From NCBI GenBank assembly GCA_947302865.1, contig CAMYWS010000002.1:1-32828 (forward strand): a DNA stretch of 32,828 bases. The letters are read 5' to 3'. Below the pieces are notes generated by a model that saw nothing but the letters and a program-made list of their open reading frames with translations, was not told where the DNA came from and made no database searches. How positions within the stretch are numbered: position 1 is the stretch's first letter; each line of letters opens with the position of its first letter. The position numbers and the translations under genes were made by a program. The DNA is from an uncultured Clostridia bacterium. Its GTDB lineage: Bacteria; Bacillota_A; Clostridia; Christensenellales; CAG-138. Positions 16,075-23,132 of this stretch are shown piece by piece.

Positions 16075-16693
16075 CAGAGCAAAAAAGAAGCGCGGCGTTC
16101 CGCGGATCGACCGCGTCAGGATCATCGAGTACGTCTGTATCGGACTCGTTGTGCTTCTGTTTTTGGGTCTGGCGATCCTCTACGGCAAAAAACAGGATAA
16201 GGCCGTCCCCTCCTTCGCCGAGGCCACGCCCTCTCCCGTCCCGACAGACGATCCGTCGATACGCGGCAAAAGCGTTCTCGACGCGATCGACGGCTCTTCG
16301 TTTACCCTCACGTATCAGCGCGATCACTACGATATCGTGTCCGATGACGGCACGGCGTTTATAATGCGCATGCTGTCCGACGACAGCGGGATCACGCAGT
16401 TGTCCTTCGAAACTCTGCTCTGCGCGGATCCGGAGGAGGAAAACGAAATCTCCGTATCTCTGATCGCGGAGAATAAGCGGACGCTTCATGCGATGCGCGA
16501 CCTTCTTGACCTCATCATGCCGGTCCTCAAACGCACGGTCTCCGACAGCGACGTGATCGTCGGTCAATGTAAAAAAGTCGTGAAAAGCGGCGAGCCCTAT
16601 TCAAAGCATATCGGACGGTTTACCGTTCGGGTCGATTCCGATCCGGATGCGATCCCGCAGACCGTTCTGATCGAATTCATTCGCGACCCCTGA
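16064..16693 (+). CDS. Membrane-anchored protein of unknown function
   Basis: This 209-residue protein has a basic N terminus (STDRAKKKRGVPRIDR), one transmembrane helix (about residues 23-42) and a TPSPVPTDD linker. An extracellular domain of about 145 residues follows. The domain starts GKSVLDAIDGSSFTLTYQRDHYDIVSDDGT and shows no motif I recognise. The ATG overlaps the end of the E2-like gene by 11 bases, so the two are probably co-translated. A strong terminator overlaps its stop codon. I cannot assign a function. Confidence 0.75.
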   Translation: MSTDRAKKKRGVPRIDRVRIIEYVCIGLVVLLFLGLAILYGKKQDKAVPSFAEATPSPVPTDDPSIRGKSVLDAIDGSSFTLTYQRDHYDIVSDDGTAFIMRMLSDDSGITQLSFETLLCADPEEENEISVSLIAENKRTLHAMRDLLDLIMPVLKRTVSDSDVIVGQCKKVVKSGEPYSKHIGRFTVRVDSDPDAIPQTVLIEFIRDP

Positions 16694-16717
16694 AACTGCC
16701 GTCATCGGCAGTTTTTT
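16693..16717 (+). terminator. Rho-independent terminator after the E2-like gene pair
   Basis: ACTGCCG (16695-16701) pairs with CGGCAGT (16706-16712) around a TCAT loop and is followed by a run of T (16712-16717). It begins directly on the stop codon of the 209-residue protein. Confidence 0.92.
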
Positions 16718-16741
16718 ATATCCAAATCGAACGGAGGTCCC

Positions 16742-17263
16742 ATGCGCCATATTCTGATCGTCGGACGCAACGGCGTCGGCAAATCCACGCTGATCCGCGC
16801 GCTGCTTGAAATGATTCCTGCGCCGATAACCGGCGTCATAACGAAAAAAGAAGCCCCGCAGCCGGACGGTTTCTGTCCGGTCTATATCCATTCCTACGGT
16901 ACGCCGAAGCGTTACGGCATCGAAAACCGCATCGGTCTGTGCCGTCAGGGAAACAGCATTGCGTTCCCGGAGGCATTCGACCGGTTTGCCGCATCTGCGG
17001 CGTTTCCGAAGAACGGCGTCGTCGTTTTTGACGAGCTTGGCTTTTTGGAAAGCTGCGCGCCGCGGTTCACGGAAGCCGTGCTGAAAGTGCTCGATGCTGC
17101 GCCGCTTGTGATCGCGGCGGTACGCGATAAAGAAACGCCGTTCCTTGACGCCGTTCGTTCGCATCCGCGGGCGGACGTATACCGGATCGATCCCGAAAAC
17201 CGTGACCGTCTTCGCGAAACGCTTCTTTCGGAGATGCCGGACAGGATACGGGAACTGTACTGA
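16742..17263 (+). CDS. THEP1-type nucleoside-triphosphatase
   Basis: This 173-residue P-loop protein has Walker A GRNGVGKST at residues 8-16 and a Walker B VVVFDELGFLE in the middle. The layout ITGVITKKE after the P-loop helix, then the Asp-Glu-(hydrophobic)-Gly Walker B, matches the NTPase_1/THEP1 family, whose members hydrolyse nucleoside triphosphates. The cellular role is not known. A GGAGG site lies just upstream. No promoter was seen between the preceding terminator and its start. Its stop codon abuts that of the convergent ttcA-like gene. Confidence 0.82.
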   Translation: MRHILIVGRNGVGKSTLIRALLEMIPAPITGVITKKEAPQPDGFCPVYIHSYGTPKRYGIENRIGLCRQGNSIAFPEAFDRFAASAAFPKNGVVVFDELGFLESCAPRFTEAVLKVLDAAPLVIAAVRDKETPFLDAVRSHPRADVYRIDPENRDRLRETLLSEMPDRIRELY

Positions 17264-18022
17264 TCAGTCTTCCGCTTCGCCGCTTTCTTTGGCGGCGGGT
17301 TTCAGCCGCATACGGTCCCATAGTCCGTATTTGTCCGTGTTCGTGATCGCGTGCATCATTTTGATGTCCGCGTCCGGCACGATCGTGCAAAGGTATTTGA
17401 TCAGATTCTTCGCTTCCTCTCGTTTCGTCTTGCCCGCGATCTCACAGTTCGCCGGCAGGACCGGAAGCTGCAGCTGCTTTGCGACCGCAAGACAGTATTT
17501 CTCCGGTACGTAGATCATGGGTCGGATCACCGTAATGTCGCTTCTGTTGAGATACGTGACCGGTGCGAACGTGTTCATACGTCCCTCGTACAGCATCGAC
17601 ATCAGAAACGTTTCCAGAACGTCCTCGCGGTTGTGTCCGAGCGCGACTTTGTTGCACCCGCGCTGCCTTGCCGCGGTATTCAGCGCGCCGCGGCGAAGTT
17701 TCGCGCACAGCGCACACGGGGAACGCTCTGCACGGTATTCAAAGACGACTTTACCGATTTCGGTCGGTATCACCTCAAAGGGAATGCCGACCCGCTCCGC
17801 ATATGCACGGATCGGCGCGGTGTTCTGATATTTGAGACCGAGATCGAGCATAACTGCGATCACGTCAAACTTCGTATAAGAAAAGCGCTGATACAGCTTC
17901 ATCGCCTGCATCAGCAGCAGGGAATCCTTTCCGCCCGACACGCCGATGCATATCCTGTCCCCGTCCTCGATCATGTGGAATTTTTCATCCGCGCGGCGGA
18001 TGCTGCCCAATACCCGTTTCAT
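17264..18022 (-). CDS. TtcA-family tRNA 2-thiocytidine synthetase-like protein
   Basis: This 252-residue PP-loop ATPase has SGGKDS at residues 29-34. Three cysteines sit at the positions expected for a TtcA iron-sulfur cluster: C103 and C106 (CALC) and C193 (NCEIAGK). TtcA adds sulfur to cytidine 32 of some tRNAs using a [4Fe-4S] cluster. Related clostridial members are also annotated generically as TilS/TtcA-like, so the exact tRNA position is inferred. The start at 18022 has GAAAGG upstream and a clear sigma-A promoter. Confidence 0.85.
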   Translation of the reverse strand: MKRVLGSIRRADEKFHMIEDGDRICIGVSGGKDSLLLMQAMKLYQRFSYTKFDVIAVMLDLGLKYQNTAPIRAYAERVGIPFEVIPTEIGKVVFEYRAERSPCALCAKLRRGALNTAARQRGCNKVALGHNREDVLETFLMSMLYEGRMNTFAPVTYLNRSDITVIRPMIYVPEKYCLAVAKQLQLPVLPANCEIAGKTKREEAKNLIKYLCTIVPDADIKMMHAITNTDKYGLWDRMRLKPAAKESGEAED

Positions 18023-18044
18023 ACCCGTTTCCTTTCTTTAGTTC

Positions 18045-18073
18045 AGTATACCGCAGTTCGAAACCCGTGTAAA
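18045..18073 (-). promoter_or_regulatory. Sigma-A promoter of the ttcA-like gene
   Basis: On the minus strand TTTACA (18073-18068) and TATACT (18050-18045) are separated by 17 bp, about 23 bp upstream of the start codon. Confidence 0.85.
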
Positions 18074-18126
18074 GCGCAAATGATGTGTTATAATTGTAAA
18101 GTTAGAATGAAATAATATCGAAATGA

Positions 18127-18155
18127 TTGCCATTTTGTCTATTCTTTGCTATACT
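18127..18155 (+). promoter_or_regulatory. Sigma-A promoter of mntP and the two phosphodiester glycosidase genes
   Basis: TTGCCA (18127-18132) and TATACT (18150-18155) have a 17-bp spacer. The predicted start is near 18162, leaving a leader of about 19 bases with GGGAGG. That is too short for a yybP-ykoY manganese riboswitch, which often controls mntP in other bacteria. Confidence 0.88.
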
Positions 18156-18180
18156 GTGTAAGATTATTTGGGAGGCACTT

Positions 18181-18822
18181 ATGAGCTTTACAGATATTCT
18201 GTTGATCGGCGTCGGACTTTCGATGGATGCGTTTGCCGTTTCCATGTGTCAGGGCGTTTCCATGAAAAAGCTGGATCTTCGCCGCGCTGCGCTGATCGCG
18301 CTGTTTTTCGGCGGGTTCCAGGCCCTGATGCCGCTGCTCGGCTTTTCGCTCGGTTCGACCTTCGCCTCCGCCGTTACGATCGGTCCGTGGATCGCGGCCG
18401 CGCTTCTGCTGATCATCGGCGGCAAAATGCTGATCGAGGGCATTCGGGATAAGGAAGAAGCGCCCTCGGACGCCGGTACGATCGGGCGGCTGTTCGTTCT
18501 TGCTGTCGCGACCAGCATCGACGCATTTGCGGTCGGCGTTTCGTTTTCGATGCAGGAGGGCGTCGTTTGGTTCCATGGCGGAACAAGCATCTTCCTTGCC
18601 GTTTCCGTGATCGGCGTCACGACCTTCGTGCTTTCGCTGATCGGCGTGTGGATAGGAAACCGGTTCGGTCTCAAATACCATCGCGCGGCGACCATTTTCG
18701 GCGGCGCCGTATTGATCCTGATCGGAATAAAAGTTTTATTGGAAGCGCTCGGCATTCTTCCGGAGTTTCTGCGCTCTGACGCCGTATCTGCCGCGCTTGA
18801 CCTGCATATGCTTTGTTTATGA
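18181..18822 (+). CDS. mntP: MntP-type manganese efflux pump
   Basis: This 213-residue membrane protein has six hydrophobic helices. It carries the two repeat motifs of the MntP family: GVGLSMDAFAVSMCQG near the N terminus and ATSIDAFAVGVSFSM in the second half. Each places an Asp in a membrane helix. MntP exports Mn2+. The start at 18181 has a GGGAGG site; the open frame to 18127 crosses the promoter. It overlaps the next gene by an ATGA. Confidence 0.93.
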   Translation: MSFTDILLIGVGLSMDAFAVSMCQGVSMKKLDLRRAALIALFFGGFQALMPLLGFSLGSTFASAVTIGPWIAAALLLIIGGKMLIEGIRDKEEAPSDAGTIGRLFVLAVATSIDAFAVGVSFSMQEGVVWFHGGTSIFLAVSVIGVTTFVLSLIGVWIGNRFGLKYHRAATIFGGAVLILIGIKVLLEALGILPEFLRSDAVSAALDLHMLCL

Positions 18823-19868
18823 TAAAGATTTCTCGGAAAAACACAATCCCCGCGATCCTATTGATCGCAGTCGTGATCGCACTGGCGATCGTAACAGGAT
18901 ACGCGCTCTCTCTGAAGAGCCGCGTCGACGGAACATATACGCAGATCGCGGTTGCAACGAAATCTCCCGCCGATAAAGCGATCCCTCTCGCTGCAGCGAC
19001 GGCAACGCCCTCCCCCGCGCCTACGGTCGAACCGATCCCCGCCGACAACGAACTGGACGCCGAGCTTGCCGACGTTGAATCTCCTTACTGGTCGGACGGT
19101 GTTCTCTTTGTCAACGATACCTACCGGAGTCCCGGTATATCCGTTACCGTACGGACGGTCGAAGATTCGAAGATATTCAGGAAAAGTCTGGTCTACTACG
19201 TCGCCGATATCCGCGTTTCCGACGTCACGCAGATCCGGACCGGCTGTAACAGCGGCAATTTCAGCAGAGCAGGGCGCGGACCGATCGAAGAAACGGCGGC
19301 GCGTGAGAACGCTTTGGTTGCGATCTCCGGCGACTTCGTCCCGGCGCTCGTCATTCGAAACGGAGAATTGTATCAGAAAAAGATCTACAGCAACGATATC
19401 TGCCTGCTGCTGAAAAGCGGTGAGATGGAGATCGTAAAGGGCACGTCGGCGAGTCTTTCGAAAATCATGGAGAAAGACCCGTGGCAGGCATGGCAGTTCG
19501 GTCCTGCGCTCTTCAACAGCAAAGGAAATCCCATTTCAAATTTTCCCGGCGTCACCATCACGCCGGCAAACCCGCGAAGCTGCATCGGTTATTACGAACC
19601 GGGACACTACTGTTTCGTTGTCGTTGACGGAAGGCAAACGAAATCCCGCGGTGTCACGCTGTCCGAGCTCGCGCGTCTGATGCAGTCATTGGGCTGCAAG
19701 CAGGCATATAATCTGGACGGCGGCGCGTCGGCACACTTTTACTACAACAACGACGTGCTCAATGAGCCGAGCGGCGGCGGACGCGACATCGCGGATATCG
19801 TGTACGTTGCGTACGAGCCGTATCAGGAATCCGGATTCTATTGCGGAAAGGCAGGTCTGTCGAAATGA
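18819..19868 (+). CDS. Phosphodiester glycosidase family (NAGPA-like) protein, membrane-anchored
   Basis: This 349-residue protein has an N-terminal signal anchor (about residues 10-31), a TPSPAPTVEP linker and a C-terminal phosphodiester-glycosidase domain of the NAGPA/PF09992 type. Family-like landmarks are LVAISGDFVPALVIRNGELY, SCIGYYEPGHYCFVVVDGRQ and YNLDGGASAHFYYNND. NAGPA in animals removes GlcNAc from a phosphodiester; bacterial substrates are mostly unknown and probably in the cell envelope. The start ATG at 18819 overlaps the mntP stop. It is followed by a paralogue of the same length, also by an ATGA overlap. Confidence 0.85.
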   Translation: MIKISRKNTIPAILLIAVVIALAIVTGYALSLKSRVDGTYTQIAVATKSPADKAIPLAAATATPSPAPTVEPIPADNELDAELADVESPYWSDGVLFVNDTYRSPGISVTVRTVEDSKIFRKSLVYYVADIRVSDVTQIRTGCNSGNFSRAGRGPIEETAARENALVAISGDFVPALVIRNGELYQKKIYSNDICLLLKSGEMEIVKGTSASLSKIMEKDPWQAWQFGPALFNSKGNPISNFPGVTITPANPRSCIGYYEPGHYCFVVVDGRQTKSRGVTLSELARLMQSLGCKQAYNLDGGASAHFYYNNDVLNEPSGGGRDIADIVYVAYEPYQESGFYCGKAGLSK

Positions 19869-20914
19869 AACGGTCGATCTTGATCATCATGCTTCTTGCC
19901 GCGCTGTTACTGTGCGCCTGCGGCGGGCAGAACGCTGCCGAAACGCCTTCGTCCCCGGCTCCCGCAACGCCGGAGATCATCGGCGAGGATGAACTGGTCT
20001 ACATTTCTCCGGTCCCGACCGATACACCCGTGCCGCTTACGCCGACTCCCGAGCCGACGCCCACGCCCACGCCTACACCGACGCCTACGCCGTCTCCCAC
20101 GCCGGAGCCGGAAGGTCTGATCGGGTGGAGCATCGGCGGATTCGTCCCGCGGGAAGAACAGTTCGTCACCGAAACGGAATATGCCGGAGAAAATCTGCAT
20201 TTTACCGTCTCCACGATCAAAGACGACGAGTTGTTCAACCATCCTCTTACCTATTACGTCACGGATATTTATCTGCGTGATATCCAATGCCTGCGCACGG
20301 CCGCGGCAAAGAATTTCAAGTCCAGCAGCCGCGACTCCGTTGCCAGAATCGCCGCGCGTGAAGGTGCGCTTCTCGCGATTTCGGGCGACATGTTCAATGC
20401 ACATACGCGCCAGCTCGTGATCCGCAACGGCGTAGTTTACGACGAAAAGGCGTATGATAACTGGGAAGTCTGTTTTCTGTATACGGACGGCACGATGGAA
20501 CCGATGACCGTGGAAGCATATAAGAAAAACGGACCGAGCAAGGAAGTCTGGCAGGCATGGGAATTCGGTCCCGCCCTGCTCGACGAAGATGGGCACGCGA
20601 TTGAAAAGTTCTCCAACTCAAAGATCAAACCGCTCAATCCGCGCTGTGCGATCGGGTATTACGAACCGGGGCATTACTGTTTTGTAACGGTCGACGGGCG
20701 TCAGAAGCATTCTCGCGGGCTGACGCTTGACGAGCTCTCAAAGCTGATGGAGATGCTCGGCTGTACGGCAGCGTTCAATCTTGACGGCGGCGGATCCGCA
20801 TCCCTTTATTGGAACGGCGGCATCTACAGCAAGCCCAGCGACGAAGCAGGCGCCCGCGATATGTCGGATATCGTCTACCTGATCGATTACGACGCCGGCG
20901 AAGCCACCCCGTAA
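19865..20914 (+). CDS. Phosphodiester glycosidase family (NAGPA-like) lipoprotein
   Basis: This 349-residue paralogue of the preceding protein has a lipoprotein signal peptide: a hydrophobic core at residues 5-16 and a lipobox LCAC with Cys19. A long Thr/Pro linker (about residues 48-80) leads into the same catalytic domain. Landmarks are LLAISGDMFNAHTRQLVIRNG, CAIGYYEPGHYCFVTVDGRQ and FNLDGGGSASLYWNGG. It is therefore expected on the outer face of the membrane. The ATG at 19865 overlaps the upstream stop. A terminator follows. Confidence 0.87.
   Translation: MKRSILIIMLLAALLLCACGGQNAAETPSSPAPATPEIIGEDELVYISPVPTDTPVPLTPTPEPTPTPTPTPTPTPSPTPEPEGLIGWSIGGFVPREEQFVTETEYAGENLHFTVSTIKDDELFNHPLTYYVTDIYLRDIQCLRTAAAKNFKSSSRDSVARIAAREGALLAISGDMFNAHTRQLVIRNGVVYDEKAYDNWEVCFLYTDGTMEPMTVEAYKKNGPSKEVWQAWEFGPALLDEDGHAIEKFSNSKIKPLNPRCAIGYYEPGHYCFVTVDGRQKHSRGLTLDELSKLMEMLGCTAAFNLDGGGSASLYWNGGIYSKPSDEAGARDMSDIVYLIDYDAGEATP
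20036..20109 (+). repeat. Low-complexity Pro-Thr codon repeat
   Basis: About twelve Thr-Pro dipeptide units, written mostly as ACG-CCG and ACG-CCC, make a near-tandem hexanucleotide repeat inside the second glycosidase gene. It encodes an extended linker and could vary in length through slippage. Confidence 0.8.
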
Positions 20915-20920
20915 CAAACG

Positions 20921-20961
20921 ACAGCGGCAGTTTTTGAACCAAACCGCCGCTGTTTTTTTAT
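20921..20961 (+). terminator. Terminator of the mntP operon
   Basis: ACAGCGGC (20921-20928) pairs with GCCGCTGT (20946-20953), with an inner GTTT/AAAC extension, followed by seven T. The T run overlaps the stop codon of the convergent GNAT gene. On the minus strand the same hairpin lacks a good U tract. Confidence 0.9.
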
Positions 20962-21425
20962 ATCCGCATCTCCAGATATCTTCGATACGTCGTAAAGCCG
21001 ACCGCCTCGTAGAATGCAAGCGCGTCGCCGTTGAATTCCCACATGTTGAGTTCGATCCGGTCGAAGCCCTGCGTTTTTGCGTATGACCGGATGAACGCGA
21101 TCATCTCCGTTCCGACGCCCGTCCTTCGGCATGCCTCGTCCGCGCAGAACTCATCGATATCGAGATAGTCCCGTTCAAACATAAACGGGTTTTGAGGCTT
21201 GCGGATATGATGCAGCACCGCGAAGCCGCAGATCACGCCGTCCCGCTCGCACACGACGATCTTCTGCTCCGGATCGTTCCAAACGGAATAAATATGTTCC
21301 GCAAGGTCGCGGGAAAACCCGGGCTTAAAGATATCCGGTCTTCCTTTTACATGCAGATCGTTTACCTGTTTTCTGAGCGTGTTCACGCGCTCCAGCTCGT
21401 TCTCTTGTGCAAATCGAACCATCAT
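20958..21425 (-). CDS. GNAT family N-acetyltransferase
   Basis: This 155-residue single-domain acetyltransferase has the acetyl-CoA loop in CRRTGVGTEMIAFIRSYAKTQ (the R/Q-x-x-G-x-G/A type). The C-terminal motif B ELNMWEFNGDALAFYEAVGFTTYRRYLEM is typical of Rim-type GNATs. The substrate is unknown. It begins with two ATG codons (21425 and 21422) and has only a weak GCAGG site. No promoter was seen between it and the tRNA terminator upstream, so it may rely on read-through. Confidence 0.9.
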   Translation of the reverse strand: MMVRFAQENELERVNTLRKQVNDLHVKGRPDIFKPGFSRDLAEHIYSVWNDPEQKIVVCERDGVICGFAVLHHIRKPQNPFMFERDYLDIDEFCADEACRRTGVGTEMIAFIRSYAKTQGFDRIELNMWEFNGDALAFYEAVGFTTYRRYLEMRI

Positions 21426-21455
21426 TTAATCCTGCTTCTCATTCCCGTTCCTAAA

Positions 21456-21485
21456 TGAAAAACCCCGGAAACCTCCGGGGTTTTT
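21456..21485 (-). terminator. Terminator of the tRNA-Thr/tRNA-Pro transcript
   Basis: CCCCGG (21463-21468) pairs with CCGGGG (21475-21480) around a six-base loop. It is flanked by A5 and T5, so it can also act on the plus strand. It lies two bases after the encoded CCA of tRNA-Pro. Confidence 0.9.
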
Positions 21486-21487
21486 GC

Positions 21488-21564
21488 TGGTCGAGGCGAC
21501 TGGATTTGAACCAGCGGCCTTTTGGTCCCGAACCAAACGCGCTACCAAACTGCGCTACGCCTCG
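21488..21564 (-). tRNA. tRNA-Pro, anticodon CGG
   Basis: The cloverleaf can be drawn completely. The acceptor CGAGGCG pairs with CGCCTCG and the D stem is GCGC/GCGC. The anticodon stem TTTGG/CCAAA carries loop TTCGGGA, so the anticodon is CGG. The T arm is GCTGG-TTCAAAT-CCAGT, with discriminator A and an encoded CCA. It reads CCG codons, which are frequent in this window. Confidence 0.96.
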
Positions 21565-21568
21565 ACAT

Positions 21569-21644
21569 TGGAGCCAAAGAGGGGACTCGGACCCCTGACC
21601 TACGCATTACGAGTGCGTCGCTCTACCGACTGAGCTACTTTGGC
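21569..21644 (-). tRNA. tRNA-Thr, anticodon CGT
   Basis: The acceptor GCCAAAG pairs with CTTTGGC and the D stem is GCTC/GAGC. The anticodon stem ACGCA/TGCGT has loop CTCGTAA (anticodon CGT). The T stem is AGGGG/CCCCT. The discriminator is T and the CCA is encoded. It is four bases upstream of tRNA-Pro in the same transcript and reads ACG codons. Confidence 0.96.
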
Positions 21645-21655
21645 GGACCTTTTCT

Positions 21656-21684
21656 ATTATAGGCAAAGGTACCTATTCTGTCAA
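21656..21684 (-). promoter_or_regulatory. Consensus sigma-A promoter of the tRNA pair
   Basis: On the minus strand TTGACA (21684-21679) and TATAAT (21661-21656) both match consensus exactly with a 17-bp spacer, 11 bases before the tRNA-Thr 5' end. This is the strongest promoter seen in the window. Confidence 0.95.
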
Positions 21685-21744
21685 GCATTATTTTCATTTT
21701 TTTCGATATATCTTTTGCCCGGTACAAAAGCGATACTATTTTTC

Positions 21745-21773
21745 GTGACAATTCCGGTTCGTTATGGTATGAT
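21745..21773 (+). promoter_or_regulatory. Sigma-A promoter of the 250-residue lipoprotein gene
   Basis: GTGACA (21745-21750) and TATGAT (21768-21773) are spaced by 17 bp, about 30 bp upstream of the start codon. Confidence 0.75.
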
Positions 21774-21803
21774 ATGAAATCATATCACGGGAGAATAAGC
21801 TCC

Positions 21804-22556
21804 ATGAAGCATACCATCTTTCGGGCAGCGTTCCTGTTGCTCTTTTCCGTCCTTTTGATCGCCTGCGGCAAAACCGGCAGCGGCGACCGCGCGCTTGAAC
21901 GTTCTGACGTCTGGACGCTCAGCACGCGCTATCCGGTGAATTACAGTTCCCTGAGCTACATCGCGACGTATCAGGCGAAGGGCGAACCGTTCTGCCTCAA
22001 AGCGACGCGCAACGTCAAGGAAACCGGCATGTCCAAGCGTGTGAAGGAATCCCGCACGGTAAACGGCATCGTTTACGCGCTTTGCGAAACGAAAAAGATC
22101 GATGATGACGGCAAAGCGGTCAATACGTATTATGAGTGCTATACCGGCAGCTTCCGTTACTATATCGGACGCGAGTCCGACAGCTTCTATATCGAAAGCG
22201 TTCTTTCGATGGACGATGCGATCGCGCTGATCGAAACGCCGGCCTCGCCCGGATCGGGGATCAAATTATGCGACGAAGAATGGAACGCGCAATACCGCAC
22301 CGACGCCTGTAATCTGGAGATCCTGATCCGGCCGAACGACAAAGGAGCATTGGTCAACGGACTCGCCGGGACCTACCGTGCGCAAACGGAAAACGGAGAA
22401 ACCTTCTACACCTCTTCCAAGGGCGGCGAGATCGTTTATACGAACGGCACACATTCCGTCCAGATCCTTCAGGCAAACCGCGCGGGACAGTCGGCGCCGA
22501 ACTACCTGACGCTGTCCGAATGTAAGGCGATTCTCGCCATGCTCGACACGAAATAA
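21804..22556 (+). CDS. Lipoprotein of unknown function
   Basis: This 250-residue protein has a lipoprotein signal peptide: a basic start MKHTIFR, a hydrophobic core, and the lipobox LIAC with Cys21. The mature part is about 230 residues with many Thr, Ser, Tyr and Lys. Stretches such as VNGIVYALCETKKIDDDGKAVNTYYECYTGSFRYYIGRES suggest a beta-rich extracellular fold. I recognise no family. The start at 21804 has a GGGAGA site; the longer frame to 21774 overlaps the promoter. It is a single-gene transcript ended by a terminator about 100 bp downstream. Confidence 0.82.
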   Translation: MKHTIFRAAFLLLFSVLLIACGKTGSGDRALERSDVWTLSTRYPVNYSSLSYIATYQAKGEPFCLKATRNVKETGMSKRVKESRTVNGIVYALCETKKIDDDGKAVNTYYECYTGSFRYYIGRESDSFYIESVLSMDDAIALIETPASPGSGIKLCDEEWNAQYRTDACNLEILIRPNDKGALVNGLAGTYRAQTENGETFYTSSKGGEIVYTNGTHSVQILQANRAGQSAPNYLTLSECKAILAMLDTK

Positions 22557-22654
22557 CCCTTCCTTCCGATTGTAATCCGCAGCGGCTTTCATACAGTTCC
22601 GTCCCCGGATCCTGTCAGTCCGCCGGCAATTTCCATACAATCATCGTTCATATG

Positions 22655-22683
22655 AACAGGAGGCGACCCGCCTCCTGTTTTGT
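22655..22683 (+). terminator. Terminator after the lipoprotein gene
   Basis: AACAGGAGGC (22655-22664) pairs with GCCTCCTGTT (22670-22679) around a five-base loop and is followed by a short T run. Confidence 0.88.
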
Positions 22684-22871
22684 TGCCGACAGTTTTATCA
22701 TCGTTCTCATAATTTAGTAAAAATGATCGATATATTGATAATATCATACAGTATTATTGGTGCACGCTGCTTTTGACATATATTATCCCATTATACTTTA
22801 CACCTTGTTCATATTTAGTTCAAGCCTTATTCACATTTTTATCGCTCTTTTTTGGCGTTTCCTTCATAAAC
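22684..22871. other. AT-rich intergenic stretch
   Basis: No open reading frame with a ribosome binding site was found on either strand. The base composition is much more AT-rich than the surrounding genes. A TTGTTC (22805-22810), 17 bp, TATTCA (22828-22833) element and a CATACAGT (22745-22752) box identical to the spoIIIA sigma-E -10 are present. The latter lacks a good -35. Confidence 0.5.
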
Positions 22872-22905
22872 TTTCGACAATTCTGACATAATTCTCCCTT
22901 ATACT
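22872..22905 (+). promoter_or_regulatory. Possible Spo0A-activated sigma-A promoter
   Basis: TTTCGACAA (22872-22880) contains the exact reverse complement of the 0A box TGTCGAA. After 20 bp comes a good -10, TATACT (22900-22905). No consensus -35 lies at 17 bp. Spo0A-activated sigma-A promoters such as spoIIG have a 0A box in place of a normally spaced -35, so the arrangement fits. Binding itself is inferred. Confidence 0.5.
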
Positions 22906-22938
22906 CTAAGTCAGATACAAGAAAGGAGCGTATTTGTG

Positions 22939-23049
22939 ATGAGTAACCTGGAAATGAAGAAATTGTATCGTCGGATCGAGCGTGCTTCGCATCTTCGGTC
23001 GCATGTCTTTTATCGGAAACTGGCTTCCCTGCTCTGCAGCTTATTTTGA
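22939..23049 (+). CDS. Small basic peptide ORF, 36 residues, unknown function
   Basis: An ATG at 22939 preceded by AAAGGAG (22922-22928) opens a 36-codon frame. It begins MSNLEMKKLYRRIERAS and ends ASLLCSLF before TGA. A GTG three bases upstream could also start it. The N-terminal two thirds are strongly basic with amphipathic character; the last ten residues are hydrophobic. It stands alone between a Spo0A-type promoter and a terminator, in an otherwise AT-rich gap. I recognise no family. It could be a real small sporulation-phase peptide or the remnant of a lost gene. Confidence 0.5.
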   Translation: MSNLEMKKLYRRIERASHLRSHVFYRKLASLLCSLF

Positions 23050-23132
23050 TCGGCGTCGCTGATCCCCCGCGTGTCTTTCACATCGTCGCGCGGCGGCATG
23101 AGCATCGTTCGCATTTATATTTCAAGGCATAC

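Noticed and set aside
15001..16125. Minus-strand open frame of 374 codons opposite the E2-like gene
   Set aside because: It mirrors the real plus-strand genes, is rich in Arg/His/Asp, and covers both divergent promoters.
18156..18180. Manganese riboswitch (yybP-ykoY) before mntP
   Set aside because: The predicted leader is only about 19 bases, which leaves no room for the aptamer.
19858..19864. Perfect 0A box TGTCGAA just before the second glycosidase start
   Set aside because: It lies inside the coding end of the upstream gene, within a translationally coupled operon, with no -10 at the right distance. A chance match is likely.
22724..22752. Sigma-E promoter with -10 CATACAGT in the AT-rich gap
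   Set aside because: The -10 is identical to that of spoIIIA, but no acceptable -35 occurs 14-15 bp upstream; the closest ATATATT is only eight bases away.
22773..22797. Sigma-A promoter TTGACA/TATACT in the AT-rich gap
   Set aside because: The two hexamers are only 13 bp apart, too close for sigma-A.
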